A stretch of DNA of 64,000 bases, from assembly GCA_005765155.1 (NCBI GenBank), contig VCCP01000001.1, positions 1,240,001 to 1,304,000 on the forward strand. The letters run 5' to 3'. The notes beneath the pieces were generated by a model, which did not search any database, was not told the origin of the DNA, and was given only the letters and a program-made list of their open reading frames with translations. Both the position numbers and the translations under genes were made by a program. The DNA comes from Zelopaecilomyces penicillatus. Its lineage: Eukaryota > Ascomycota > Sordariomycetes > Hypocreales > Pseudodiploosporaceae. Every line of letters starts with the position of its first letter. The stretch's first letter is position 1. Shown here one piece after another: positions 40,607 to 52,695 of the stretch.

Positions 40607-42993
40607 GGTGACGGCGAGGGTGTCGAGAATTGGGGGTGGAATGGAATGGTGGGTGAAGCATTGCCGAATAGTCGAGGAACATTCGTACATGGCGCCTGGT
40701 TTGGCTGCCACGTGCGGCAGAAGCAAAGACGCTGTACGGCACTATGTTTTTAGCTCTATAGCAGATGAGGGCTGCCACACCCGCTGTACGTCGGCGGTTC
40801 GACACATTTACACCGTGCACATGCACCTGCATTTCCTGATCTGTGCCCCATACCTACCTATCTAGGTATCAACATTGAACAATGGAGACACCTGTAAAGA
40901 ATGGCAAAAACCCATGCTGCCAAGTCCAAGATCCAATTAAATATTTCTTTGGCTTGAAATTGGGGCTGAATCACTTGTGAGAAATAGGGAGGTGGAAGCC
41001 TTAACCGCTGACGTACATATCTCATGCACAGTTTCATCATGACTGAGAACGAACCCCCCATCTCTTCAACTCTATACTAGACTAGATAGCTAATATCGAA
41101 GCCAGACTAGCTTCCAGGAAGTACCATGGGCTAAAAGTTGGAGACAACTTGGAGACTCTCCTTGTCAACTTCGCAACAAAAATGCAATCCTGCACATTGT
41201 GCAGAGCCAAGCACTGCAACTGCATGAGTCAGAGCGATGCCGGCATGCCAAGTAATAGAGTAGCTGGCTAATCCTGCAACCGAGCGTAAAAAGAAGCCCA
41301 TTCGACAAAGCAAGTGTTCTATCCTCGACTGATTGCCGAATGATAAAAGTAGCCTACCTAGTCGTTTGAGAAACAACTAACTCGGATTGGGGACATTGTG
41401 CGCTGTGCTACTAGGTGTAAAGGGGAATGGGTGCACACCACCACCCACACAAACAACAAACTGCGTCAAATGAAACTTACTAAGATATACCCTTGATATA
41501 TAAGATGGTGGCTGAAGGGGTGTTTTTACTAGGCATAGTTGTGTTCTCTTTGCATTAATTCAATCGGCGGTGGCGCGTAGATCCAAACATGGCAAAGAGC
41601 GGGAGAGGCGTGGGATGAGGGGAAAGCCACTAGTGATATTCAAAGAACAGATTCTCACCATCTACCTACCCTATTAGGTTTCTTTTCTCCAGATCATTGA
41701 CGTACGGATTGAACAGGATGCATCGCGATATCCACTTGATTTTTTTGTTTTGATAATTTCTGTCCCAAAGTCCCTGTTCAAGCCATCCCTCCCGTGCTCA
41801 AGGCTTGTTTGATGCAATAATGCTATCCTATCAATTGACTTATAAAAGCAACGATAGACACACAATAGGCCGCAGCGTCACATAATCGCCTGCGAGTGCT
41901 CTCCATCCTATATGCACATCGATACAAGTAACAAACATACATACATCCTGCCAATGTAGCAACTTGCAGACGTCAACTCAGCTCTGCCGGCTCTGCAGGT
42001 CGGAGGATAATTACCCCATCTTACGCCTGCCTCATCCAGGAAAATGTGTGCAGGTGGCACTGAAAGTGCCGAGCGCCCTGACGGGTTAGCCAGTGGGTGA
42101 TTTCCTTAGGTGGTTACTAGAGGCAACGGGAGCGGCAGTGATCGATCGTTGAAGAATGGCAAACCCTCACCATCTCTCCAATCAGTGCTCAGATATTACG
42201 GCCCTAGGTGTATACAGGCGTTACAGGGCACGCTAAAATCTAGTGAATTATGGCGTGGCTTGCGGCACGGACAGCGGAGAAATAGAGTTGGACTAGCGTC
42301 GGGGGGCGCTGCGACGTCGCGTAGGTAACTGTGCAAAGCTGTGGAGCAGGCGGAATGCCCGGTGGGTGGAGTTTCTTCAGGGTGCTGTGTCGCCTGTAGG
42401 CATTCAACGACGACTTGATAATGCTTGAGGTGAGGGTTTTCTACCTACACTCTCATTCAATGCCATGGATCCCATGCTGTCAGATCCTCAAAGCATCCAT
42501 ACCTGCAGACAAAAGTGAAGCAGCTCCAGGGCCTCACCGGCAGAGCCCCCTGCCTCTCAAACTTGCATCAATACGACGTGTCCAAACAGCATCGCTTCCG
42601 ATGCGCCCAATACCCTGACTGTGCAACACTGCAGCAATATATTGGCCGGGTGTGTTACCTCCGCATTTGTCGAAGCACTGCCGACGACCCGTCCGTCCAG
42701 CAACACCTAGAAATTGCAAAGTCGTGGCTGCTTACTTTGAAAACCCTGTGCAATATCTACCTAGGCGTTATTCACGCATTCTGCGGCTGATTTTGCGACT
42801 CTGACTTGCATGTCTATGCATGTGTGCTTGTATCATGATGTATTTACAAGGGCAGCATTTAGAATCCTTGTGAAGTTTGCCTATTCTATCCTCCCGTCTA
42901 CGGCATTCCACTGTGTACATCCCAGATGTAAATTGCAAGAAAAAAAGAACAAAAAAGTACATTCGAGAATGGATACAGTAAAATAAACAATAT
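40607..42993. other. 2.4-kb intergenic region, no supported gene
   Basis: This is the promoter side of cefD2 and the 3' flank of the transporter gene. Several frames of 60-90 codons (for example 41131-41376 and 42515-42790) carry no motif or splice logic. No cefT-like or regulator gene is present here. Confidence 0.5.
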
Positions 42994-44646
42994 TTACAAT
43001 GTTGGCTGATAGCGTGGATTCTTTCGAATCGCCTCACCATACTTGATGAACAGAAATGGAACGGGAATTAATGCCACTGCAATAAAACCAAGGGTCGAGT
43101 TGCCCCATCCAAGTCCCAGCTTTTCGTAGAGAGGAGCACCAGCAAGAGGAAGAAAAGCTCCAAATAGAGATCGAAGGATATTGGTTGCAGCCAGAGCCGA
43201 AGCGGCATATAGTGTGTACACATCAACCAAGTAAACTTGAATGGTCATCTATTGCAAAAGTCAGAGGCAACTCCACAATCTGTAATATATATCCTGCACT
43301 TACCAAAGACATGTTCAACCCAATTCCCAGCAACGATGTAGCGCAGATGGGCACAAACCAATACACCCCGTAATGTGTCGTCCAGCCGTAAATAAAGAAA
43401 CACGCAGGGATACAAAATGCGCCCGGTATCATGAGCGGCAGTCTATACTCTGGCTTCATCTCCTCGCCTTTGCCCTTTTTTGTGAGGAGCCGATCAGAGA
43501 TGTAGCCAAAGAGTGCGTTTCCAATGAGTAATCCGCTGGCGATTCCCAAGTATGCTAATCCCGTCTCGCCGACGGTGAAGTGGTATAGTTTTGCAAAAAC
43601 GTTAGGGATGGTGACGAATAGTAAGAATTGGTAGGAATACACGACAGCGATGAAGACGGAGAATAGAAATACAATCGGGGAGTGGAAGAGCAAGACAAGA
43701 GGGCGGCGGAATGAGCGGGATAGACGCTCTCCTCTGCTGAGGTTGTTGGCCATGGCGGATTTTAGACGAGGGTTTCCTGTTTCGCGTCGCAGGCGGTCGA
43801 CTTTGCGTTGGAGTAATACTGGAGCGTACGTCTCGCGAACAACGAGAAAGAAAAGCGTTGTCATTACTCCGGCCTAGTAGGAAAAGAACCGAATCGTTAG
43901 TTTGTCGTTATTAGAACATATTCCATGGTTGAACAAAAGGGAAGACTCACTCCAATTGCCACAACCCAGAATACCCATCGCCATCCCAGTGCTTGGGTCA
44001 AATATCCTCCCGCAACCGGCCCAATAGCCGGTCCAAGAAGCGGTCCAAACGTCCAAACCGCCATAGCCCGGCCTCGTTCCTCTTGCAGAAAGAGGTCTGC
44101 GACAGTAGCCCCTCCAATGTTCATGACGGCTGATGCCTCCATCCCCGCCAACATGCGAAACACAATCAGCGTCGGGAGGTTAGGGCTAAGCGCACAGCCG
44201 ATCGTGAAGATTGTGAAGAGCACATTGGTGACGTGGTAGGGAAGTAGGCGGCCGTACATTTCTGACAGCGGTGCCAGAATCAGAGGTCCTACTGCTAGAC
44301 CGACGTTGTAGACACATACAATGAGAGAGCTTAGGATGCTGCTGGTGCTGTGGAATTCGACGATGGCCTGATTGACTCCCGGCGCAGCGATTGACGAGCC
44401 TAGAGCGCTGTACAATAGATCATGATTAGTCTCGTGAATGTGCATTACTGGGAGATAAACCCCATATGAGAACAGGTTAAGAGGGACTCACGAGACAAAT
44501 GTCATGGCTGCTAGAACAAGGACGATGAGCCACTTCTTCCGCGGCTGCCAATTGACAGGATTCTCCGGGTCTTTGGGCTCATCAAAGTCCACTAAGAAAT
44601 CCTCGCCTCCATCTTCAACACTGACAATGTCCTCTGTGGCGCCCAT
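42994..44646 (-). CDS. cefM: MFS DHA1 transporter, CefM-like, 478 aa, 4 exons
   Basis: The model is complement(join(42994..43248, 43304..43873, 43951..44407, 44492..44646)), in frame throughout. I start at ATG 44646 (MGATEDIVSVEDG); the frame extends further but without another ATG. NPVNWQPRKKW before TM1 is typical of fungal DHA1 proteins, as are LAPLSEMYGRLLPYHV after TM2, the RMLAGMEAS segment, and GPLLGPAIGPVAGGYL in TM5. About 12 membrane segments are visible. The length is near the roughly 480 residues of Acremonium CefM, a gene described as lying just downstream of cefD1, exactly the position seen here. CefM is thought to move pathway intermediates across the microbody membrane. By sequence alone it could also be an efflux pump, so the name leans on synteny. 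Confidence 0.75.
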
Positions 44647-45370
44647 CTTGGGGGGGACAGTGGTTGAGTATCTCCCTCCGGATGAAGTAGGCAACCTACG
44701 CCAACATGAGGAGGATCTGTCTGTTGTTCGATACCAAGGACTGTGGGAGTGCAGGAGAGTCAATGGTTACAGAGAATGAACGAATAAGACAGAGATCCAA
44801 GACGTAATCGCCATGTAAAGGTAGATGTGGACGTGGATGGATGGAAAGCCGCGTCTGACAATAGAAACAAATCGCGACAACCATTTCGGCAAAATCCCTG
44901 TCCCATGATGACATTGGTCTTGCTGCACGACTAATAAATGCACCAGATGGATGCAGCCCTCAAGCAGTTGAGCGTTTACGCCCGCTGAAAGAGCGCTGAG
45001 TCATAGCGCTGGAAACTCCCTGAGCCCCCCAAATTTCAGGGGAAGATTCCACTAAATGGTGAACACCTATGCTGAGCAGAAGAGCCGATGGCCCGTCGTG
45101 AGTCGGGTATGGCTGCCGCCACACCGCTATTAGGAAGGTGGACAAGCATGCTGAGACCAGCTGAAAGAACGTGAGAAAACCTTCTCGAAGCAGCAGCCGG
45201 CATTGCGATGCATGCCTGTAATCTTGGCATTCATGTCGTCAATACCTAGAACGTTTATTGACACCCATATCATGATATCAAGTAAGGTATGTACAGCACA
45301 ACACAAATGTACCATACAATCCATTCGTAAAAACTCAAAGATAACATCGTAGTATTTTGTACATCTCTAA
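44647..45370. other. Intergenic between cefM-like gene and cefD1
   Basis: About 0.7 kb contains the promoter of the transporter gene and the cefD1 3' flank. No further gene is supported. Confidence 0.5.
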
Positions 45371-47594
45371 TCATATTCGAGCGCGTGCCTTGGACAGCTT
45401 TGCCCAATCCCCTTCTGTAAACAGAACATACTTGGATGATCCCGCCGGGAGCCACAAGATATGATCATTCTTCCCATCAAGAACCTTGGTTCCCAAAGCA
45501 CCCGGGTCCACTCCCTCCTCCCTGAGATGCACCTTATTATGCTTGTGATTGCCTGTACTCATGCTGCCAACGCCCTCGCGGACGCGTATAAATATCGGGA
45601 CTGCATAAGAAGGCAGCTCCGACTGGAGTAGAGTCGTGAGACCAGCCCAGTCGAAACTCTCTAGAGTTGTACCGGTGGCTAAAGCAACGGCCGCGCAGCC
45701 AGCCCTTCCGTCGTGGGAGGGGACCTTGACTCCATATACATTGGACTCTGCAATTTGTGGATGTGTGCTCAGAATCTGAGATACTTCTGTTGTGGACACA
45801 TTCTCTCCTTTCCAACGATAGGTATCACCTGTTCATGATTAACATCATCATCTTGCACGTTTTGTTGAGGAGTCGAGGGAACGCATACCAAGTCGATCAA
45901 GAAAATACCAGTAGCCATCGCTATCGCGACGAAGAGCGTCGCCAGTCCGATAATAGAGATCACCAGCTTCAAAGACGTTTTCTACTAGCTTCTTCTCTGT
46001 TGCCTCCTCCGCATGCCAGTATCCAGCCCATGCTGATCGAGACTGTAACTTGACTAAAATCTCACCCCCTTCCTCATAAGGTAACCGTTTGGCAAACCCA
46101 GTGGTTGGCGATCTCCAAATATCGCCTGTCTCCGCGTCGATCTGAATTGGAATGTACGTATCGTGGAGCTTTCGGCGGAAAAGCCAGCCGTGGTGGCCCA
46201 CAGCGCCTTGTCCTAGGCCGCCGCGGTAGTAGTTTACGAGCGTGAGAACGCCTTCCGTACTGGCAAAGAACTCGCCAATTTCCGAGACACCAAATCGTTC
46301 CTGTGCGTAAAATGTTAACTGAGAACCATCGCTATAACTGGTGAAGCTGTATGGAAATCAAACCTGGAACCTGGACCAAAGCTCAGGGCTGAGTCCATTA
46401 CCCCAGACAAGTCGGATTTTGTGACTGCGATCGGTCGCCGACGGTTTAGCTGACAACAAATATCGCACTAGCTCTCCCACTGTGGCATGTTAGAATTTCT
46501 AAAGACCGGCTGGACAGACTTCTTCTTACCATACATAAAGATTGTTGACTGGCTGTCAATGCAATCCGTCCAGAATCGGGATAGCGAAAACTTGGGTGCA
46601 ATAGCAATGGAGATGCCGCCCATCAAGTCATTCATGGCCCCAATTCCACCAGTTCCGTGATACAAAGGGATGCAATAGTACGTGCGGTCTCCTCCTGGTC
46701 CTGGACGCTGACCGAACGTCTTGGGCATTAGAGAAGCGGAGGGATAGTTTCGTGCAACTGTGAGGGGAAATGCCTTTGGCAAGCCAGTAGTGCCGCTTTA
46801 ATGTCGTTAGAAATATGAGTCGATTACCACGACAGAAAAAGGGACGACTCACCTCGTATACATGAGAGCAAACGGTAGCATTTTTTTGCTATTCTTGAAA
46901 CAGTCTGCCTGCGGGCGATGAGCAGGATACTGAGCGACTTTGTCTTTCAAATCCTGCGATAAACGGATAGCTTCAACTCCAAGGTCCTTGAGCTTATCAT
47001 CTACCCCTTCCATTCGGGCGACACAATCTGGTGTAGCGTCATAGATTAAGAATTTCGCGCCTGAAATCTTTACGCAATGCACCAGTGCGTCTGAGGCAAG
47101 ATTGTAGTTTATCAAAGCCGGGGCAGCGCCAATTGAAAGAAGACCCATCCAGGCGAGGACAAACTCGGGCGAATTATAGAGATAAAGTCCAACGAACTGG
47201 GATGAAGCCACTCCCAGATTCCGAAAGTAGTGGCCGTACTGGCAGGCACGCGCGTATGCCTGCGACCAGGTATATTCTCCATTCCGAGACCAGATGCAAG
47301 GTGCATCTCCATATCGCTGAGCGGCTGCCTCGAAGAGAAAAAAGCCAGATGCCTTGTGATCCTTGACTGCGAGAGTCGAAATCGTCAGCAACAAGTAACA
47401 TCTTCGACCGTTCCCATATTGAGAACCCTACCTGCTTGGGCGAGATTCTTATCGCCTGCTTTCATGCGAGACAATTGATTAAGATCCTTGGAGAGGTGTA
47501 ATTTGGCATCTAGGTATGCAGATCCCGCTGCGATGCCCGCAAGTGCGAAAAGGCCCTGAGACACTTCAGTCACAAGTTTGTCAGTATGGAACAT
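45371..47594 (-). CDS. cefD1: Isopenicillinyl-CoA synthetase (FATP/very-long-chain acyl-CoA synthetase family), 6 exons
   Basis: The model is complement(join(45371..45828, 45889..46300, 46364..46479, 46530..46795, 46853..47366, 47432..47594)), 642 residues, close to the roughly 650 of Acremonium CefD1. A hydrophobic segment near residues 14-30 precedes the adenylating domain. Motifs: MYTSGTTGLPKAFP (P-loop, split by an intron inside the Ser codon), IPLYHGTGG, FFASTEGV, YYRTGDALRRD, and DRLGDTYRWKGENVSTTEV, which is diagnostic for the FATP group. It should activate isopenicillin N with ATP and CoA for cefD2. The C-terminus A-R-I resembles a PTS1. The gene diverges from the PLP-enzyme gene at 48952 and lies upstream of the cefM-like transporter on the same strand. 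A general fatty-acyl-CoA ligase is the alternative, made unlikely by context. Confidence 0.88.
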
Positions 47595-48951
47595 TGAGAG
47601 GGGGCTGTTGTGGAGATGGCCTCCACGTTGTGGTTGTAGTACTCAGTAATTTCTCCATGTCTCGGGGATCTTGGTATGTTGCAGCCTTATAGTGAACGTC
47701 TCTAGAGGATGGTAGTCCCTCCTTTCTTCCCTATTCTTCAGGGATGTATGTTAATGATGTATGTGTGTGTTGGAGGAGAAAGATGCTTCAACTTCTCAAT
47801 GGACGACGAAATCCATGGGTAAACATTCAAGCCGTAATAACGCTACTAGATTGTTGGTTCCCCTCGGCATCGGAAATTCGAATGCAGCCCAGGTCTTCCT
47901 CGCACCCCGGTTGCCCAGTAACTTTAGGTACAGGGCTTCGCACAGGGGCGTTGGGCTTTGGAGATCAGCACCTTAGGCTATAGGTACAGGGGCTTGTACA
48001 CCTAGGCCGAGAAACTAACGGCTGGGAATGAATGCACAACACGATTCTCCTCAGTTTATCTACAAACATCTTGAATGAGGGATTGATAAATCTCAATGCT
48101 AATTCGTATTTGCACAAGCATCACAGCTAATGCTAATTAATAGCTCTTGATGACACTGCAGCTTGTACACGGCGGCTACTTGCATATTTATTGGCGGCAT
48201 CTTGGAACTCCATCGAGGTGAATACGGAGGACCAGTGGGCAGAGGCTGCCGAACAGGTGTCTCCAGTTGAATTCAGGTGGCGTACTCCCTTGAACAGACA
48301 TACCGATGGCAACCAGTGGACGGGAATAATTTCATACTAGCATCTCTGCTCGGGAACGCTTGGGCCGAACTACTTTGACAACAATTGGGGCCTCGATTCG
48401 CCGCATCTCCATCATTCTCATTATTCACCATAATTCCTCACGATGCCCAAACTTTCCATTCCAGTGGCTGCAATTCGCAATAGGGTTTTCCCTGTAGACC
48501 TCAGGCATCCCCCGCCACCTAGCCACAGCTGAACGGTCTAGACCTTTATGCGCAAGCAAGACCGGAAAATGGCTTCACTGAGACCCAGCTATGATTCGGT
48601 ACTCCTGGGATCTACCGAGATGGTTCCCGCCAAGTTGCATCGTCGCGAGCCAGGTATTTATGGAGCCACCTGCAGCTTCGCGTCCACAGATCTGCGATAG
48701 AGCCAATGGCGGCCCGAGATGCTGATCCTGTCAGATCACAGTGACGGCATCTGGCCATTGCGTCTGTGAAACAGGTTACACAAAAGACTGGAGAAGAAAA
48801 AGGTCCCCTTTCTGTCCCCTTCCTGCCAGAAAAAAACAACATTTCTCGGCCACCTACCTTTTAAAAACTCTCGTCAAGCTACAGTATCTATCCGGCCATT
48901 GGCAACTGGCAGTGTTGGTGACGGCGATCTGACACAGAATCACGACACAGA
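47595..48951. promoter_or_regulatory. Divergent region between cefD1 and the cystathionine gamma-synthase-like gene
   Basis: The 1.36-kb gap between two head-to-head genes is coincidentally the same size as the pcbAB-pcbC promoter. No coding frame is supported. Co-regulation of the two flanking genes is possible but not shown by any clear shared element. Confidence 0.45.
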
Positions 48952-50768
48952 ATGAAAGCCGAACTGGGAGAGCCTCTTCCACTTGGAGATAAGCATGTGA
49001 GCACACTTGGTCTTGCTAGACAGGATGAATTGAGACGGCAATTGACAATCGATCAAGGGTGTAAGCGTCTACTTTCCGACTTGGAGGGATACTCTTGGCT
49101 ATGCTCGACAGGAACCAGAGCTGTTGGCTCAACTGAAGACAGGCTATCCTAGATTCTTTGTGCCTCGAGTAAACCGCAATCTTGCAGACCGCTTGATTGC
49201 CTGGGTGTCGTCCAACCAACTGTCATCCAATGGGCATGATGAGGCACAGCTATCTCTGCTGACTGAGCCTGGCCGCTTGGCCTTGCTTTTCCCCACAGCA
49301 GAACTCGCCATGGCATGCAAAACGTATCTAGAAACGGAAAATAAGGTCCTAGTACTAGCTTTTCAGATGACATTTAGTGGAGAATATCGGATCATCAGCA
49401 AAACAATGTCATCCAAACCCCCTCAGCAATGCCTCCCAGGAAAGCTGTACATGGTCGTCTATCCTCAACAACTTTTCAAAAAAGGGAAAGCATTTTGGCA
49501 ACACACTGGGTTTGGCATTTCTAGCCGCTGGGCAGAATTCTGGTTAGAGAATGCGCCGTTTCTCAACAATGACACTTCGAATTGCGAATGCATATCGCGT
49601 TTGCCCATCAAGAAGGCTGAAGACGCCAATCAGATTATCCGTAGCCGAATTGGAAGCCTTTTGTCGTCACCTCAACATGAAATTTGCAAGGAATCGGTAC
49701 ATCTATACCCAACTGGCATGTCTGCCATCAGTCACTCGGCCACTGCTTTGCGCGAAAGGAAAGGTCTTGAGAGAACTTGCCGGGTAGTTGTTTTTGGGTA
49801 TGTATAGCCTAAACGGCAAACAGAGAGTTGATGAAACGTTCTCGTGATTAACGAATACTAGATTTCTCTACGTCGACACGTTCAAAGTCCTTAGCAAAAT
49901 TTATCAATTCGAGAGTGAGCTGTACGGCTATGTCACCCCGTCAGATCTGGATGTCCTCGCCGCCGACTTAGCTGGGGGGCTGCAAATTGATGCATTATAC
50001 ACCGAATTCCCAGGGAACCCACTTCTAGCCACAGTGGATCTCAAACGACTGTATGACCTATCAAAACAGTATGGTTTTATGCTCATCGTGGACGACACGG
50101 TGGGGACATCTGTCAACGTGAACATACTCCCATTTTGCGATGTGATATGTACTAGTTTGACGAAGATGTTCAGCGGTGGCTGCAATGTCATGGGAGGTAG
50201 CATGGCGCTGAACCCTCGATCGCCATACTACAAAGCAATGCAACAAACCCTCGAAAATCAGTTCGTCAACACTTATTTTCCTTTGGATGTGCTCATGATG
50301 GAAAGTAACAGCGCAGACTTTGACTCACGAGTCATCACGGCAAGTCGCAACGCCGAGCATATAGCTCAAAAGCTTCGCCACCACCCCGCCGTGGAGAAGG
50401 TGTTCTATCCCAAGGGCAACGAGACCCAGGAAATCTATGATTTATACAGACGTCCAGACAGAGGATACGGATACTTACTGTCCATACGCTTCGTCCACGA
50501 CGCTGCAGCGATAGCTTTCCACGACGCACTAGATGTCGCAAAGGGGCCTAGTTTGGGAACAAACTTTACACTTTGCTGTGCGTACACGTTGTTTGGGCAT
50601 TATAACGAGCTGGAATGGGCGGCGAAGTACGGAGTCGTGGAGCACCTGGTTCGAATCAGTGTGGGTATAGAAAAGGAAGAGGAGTTGGACGGCGTTGTAC
50701 AGCGAGCGCTGGATGCGGCTGGGGAGGCACATAAGCTGGAAGAGGGGGGCACCGAGCGCCTCATGTAA
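48952..50768 (+). CDS. Cystathionine gamma-synthase-type PLP enzyme, 563 aa, 3 exons
   Basis: The model is join(48952..48996, 49058..49797, 49862..50768). Exon 1 is only 15 codons (MKAELGEPLPLGDKH) and splices at GTGAGC into GVSVYFPTWRDTLGYARQEPE, restoring the N-terminus seen in fungal cystathionine gamma-synthases. The rest follows: LKTGYPRFF, YPTGMSAI, FGFLYVDTFK, EFPGNPLL, LIVDDTVGTSVN, then the PLP lysine in SLTKMFSGGCNVMGG. The C-terminal half carries GYGYLLSIRF and EHLVRISVGIE. The family condenses O-acylhomoserine with cysteine; related cluster-borne enzymes do gamma-substitutions with carbon nucleophiles. It diverges from cefD1, which suggests cysteine/methionine supply for ACV or a tailoring step. 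It may instead be the ordinary housekeeping enzyme. Confidence 0.85.
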
Positions 50769-52695
50769 TAATTGGCTCTCAAGTTTCAAGGGCCCATCTT
50801 GGCAGACATTCTGTTGTCGATGTATTGTTGTATGAACTTCTAATCTCTGTGGAACTGGTCGCCACACCAAGGAATCAGATTATTCTGAGTATTAGAAGTC
50901 ACATTGGTCTAGTTGCTTTTGTTGCTACTAATAAAATACCGTGCGACGAATCGCATCGTAAGAATAGCAAGCTGGTTGCATGTTATAGAAGCATCAGGGT
51001 GGTAAAAGCCTACGGCACATGGCTTCAACTGGAAGAAACATATTTACTCTACTGTACCTAGGTAGTTGAGATGGAGTTGAGCCACCGCGCTACTTGTCAA
51101 AGCGTACCAACTAAATACGACCAGTTGTTAGCCACACCACCACAATCGCCCGATAGTGGTCAAGATTGGCATAGGTCTTCACCAGCAAATGTAGTGAATA
51201 ATGGCAATACGGGTTGTTGTATTCACAATCAGGTTGAAATCTAATGCAATAATTTACATTTTCAGATTGAGGAACTTTGGTAGCCGAAGCAGATGGCGGC
51301 ATATGTCTATTATAGAGGCCTCCCCCGCTGTATTGCACATATCGTTCGGAGAAATGCTCGCTTACAGGGAATCACACTCAGCGGCCCCCGCCTGAATGCC
51401 AATGATGGGGGCTCCTCATATGTCAGGTGGAATGTATGCTGTAATAAGAGTGATACTGAATAACAAAACATATGTTCAATATTTGCCCTTTTTTTGGTAT
51501 TACAAAATGAGTCTTATTTGCAGAGTTTCCTTACTAGTTGTTCGTCCATGCTGTGTCTACAGATCAGTTTCCAGATATCCAAGGCAAACTTCCTTATGAT
51601 CGCGGTGATGTTTGCGCAAAGGCTAGCTATTCTCGCTGCATCGCACATGACGATCTTTTTCCCTTCTTTTGTCCCCCCACCAGCGGGAAATGATGCCGAA
51701 TAAAGACAACAAAAAAATTACAGACATGTACAGGTCCGATTGGAACGGAGTTGATAGGAAATCGTTCTGACTCAGATTGTCCAGCCTGGCGGTCTCTCGG
51801 AGCCGCCTTTTGTCCGTACCCGTCCCTGGGCTCCACCTCGGTGCATCTTAGACACTTTACGGCCCTCGACGTCGTTTCTTTTGTCAACGCTAACATCTTT
51901 TGTTCTGCCATGTCCAAAGAGAGCATTTGCCTCCGTCTGGTGTTCCAATGTGCCAGAGAAGTATCATGGAACTTTGTGAAGAACAGCTTTGCCAATGAGG
52001 CTTTCAGCCAACAGTATCGGATCTGACATGCTCTCATGCAGGAACAGGACTTTGCGAGCTCAACAGCAAGAACAGGGAGGTGGTTGCATGCCCACCCACT
52101 CATATGCGGTGTTGTGTCATGGACACCGAGTTTCTCCGCCATAAGGCGTGCCCAAGGTGCCTTGCGTCTCATCCGAACATACTGCCAAGTGCCTTTACAC
52201 GGCGCAGCGTGGTATTCCGCTTCACCATCAACGGAGAACAACCAAATTCGACTATTATCGATTCAGAGTTCACCGTAACCTACCTCGGCTGTGCAGTTCC
52301 TGTTCGTTATTCTTATCGTTGCAGTGCAGGGCTCCATGCGTTTGTCCGGCTGCATCCCCACAGGGTTAGGGTAGGGCAGCGGAGGGTTTGTGGTGGTGGT
52401 GTTCTCAACGTCCGCTTCATCTTATACCTAGTTCCGATCTGGCCCCCGGCCTTTTTACTACATTTGTCAACTCTCATCGCTGATCTGACCCCGTTCGGCT
52501 CTTCCGGCCGGATCGAAAAGTGTGGATATTCCCCTCCGCCCCCATCTTTCATCGTAATATCTGCCATGGGTCCGCAACGACACACTCGACTGGCTTACTT
52601 GCACAGATTAATACATATATGACCCTTTCTCCCGCAATTTTGAAAGATGACAGCCTTTTGTAGGATCTTCTTCCAGCTCAATCCAAACTGAGAAG
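50769..52695. other. 1.9-kb intergenic region, no supported gene
   Basis: The plus-strand frame at 52080-52622 is long but lacks family features and reads like upstream promoter/leader sequence of the esterase. The minus frame at 51627-52241 is also featureless. This region may mark the right edge of the beta-lactam cluster. Confidence 0.5.

Noticed and set aside
48997..49152. Frameshift at the start of the cystathionine gamma-synthase-like gene
   Set aside because: The apparent break disappears when intron 48997-49057 (GTGAGC donor, AAG acceptor) is removed, which restores the family N-terminus.
52080..52622. 180-codon plus-strand frame upstream of the esterase
   Set aside because: No domain, signal peptide or sensible composition, and it lies in the expected promoter/leader region. 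Overlapping frames on the other strand are similarly long, as happens by chance in GC-richer DNA.
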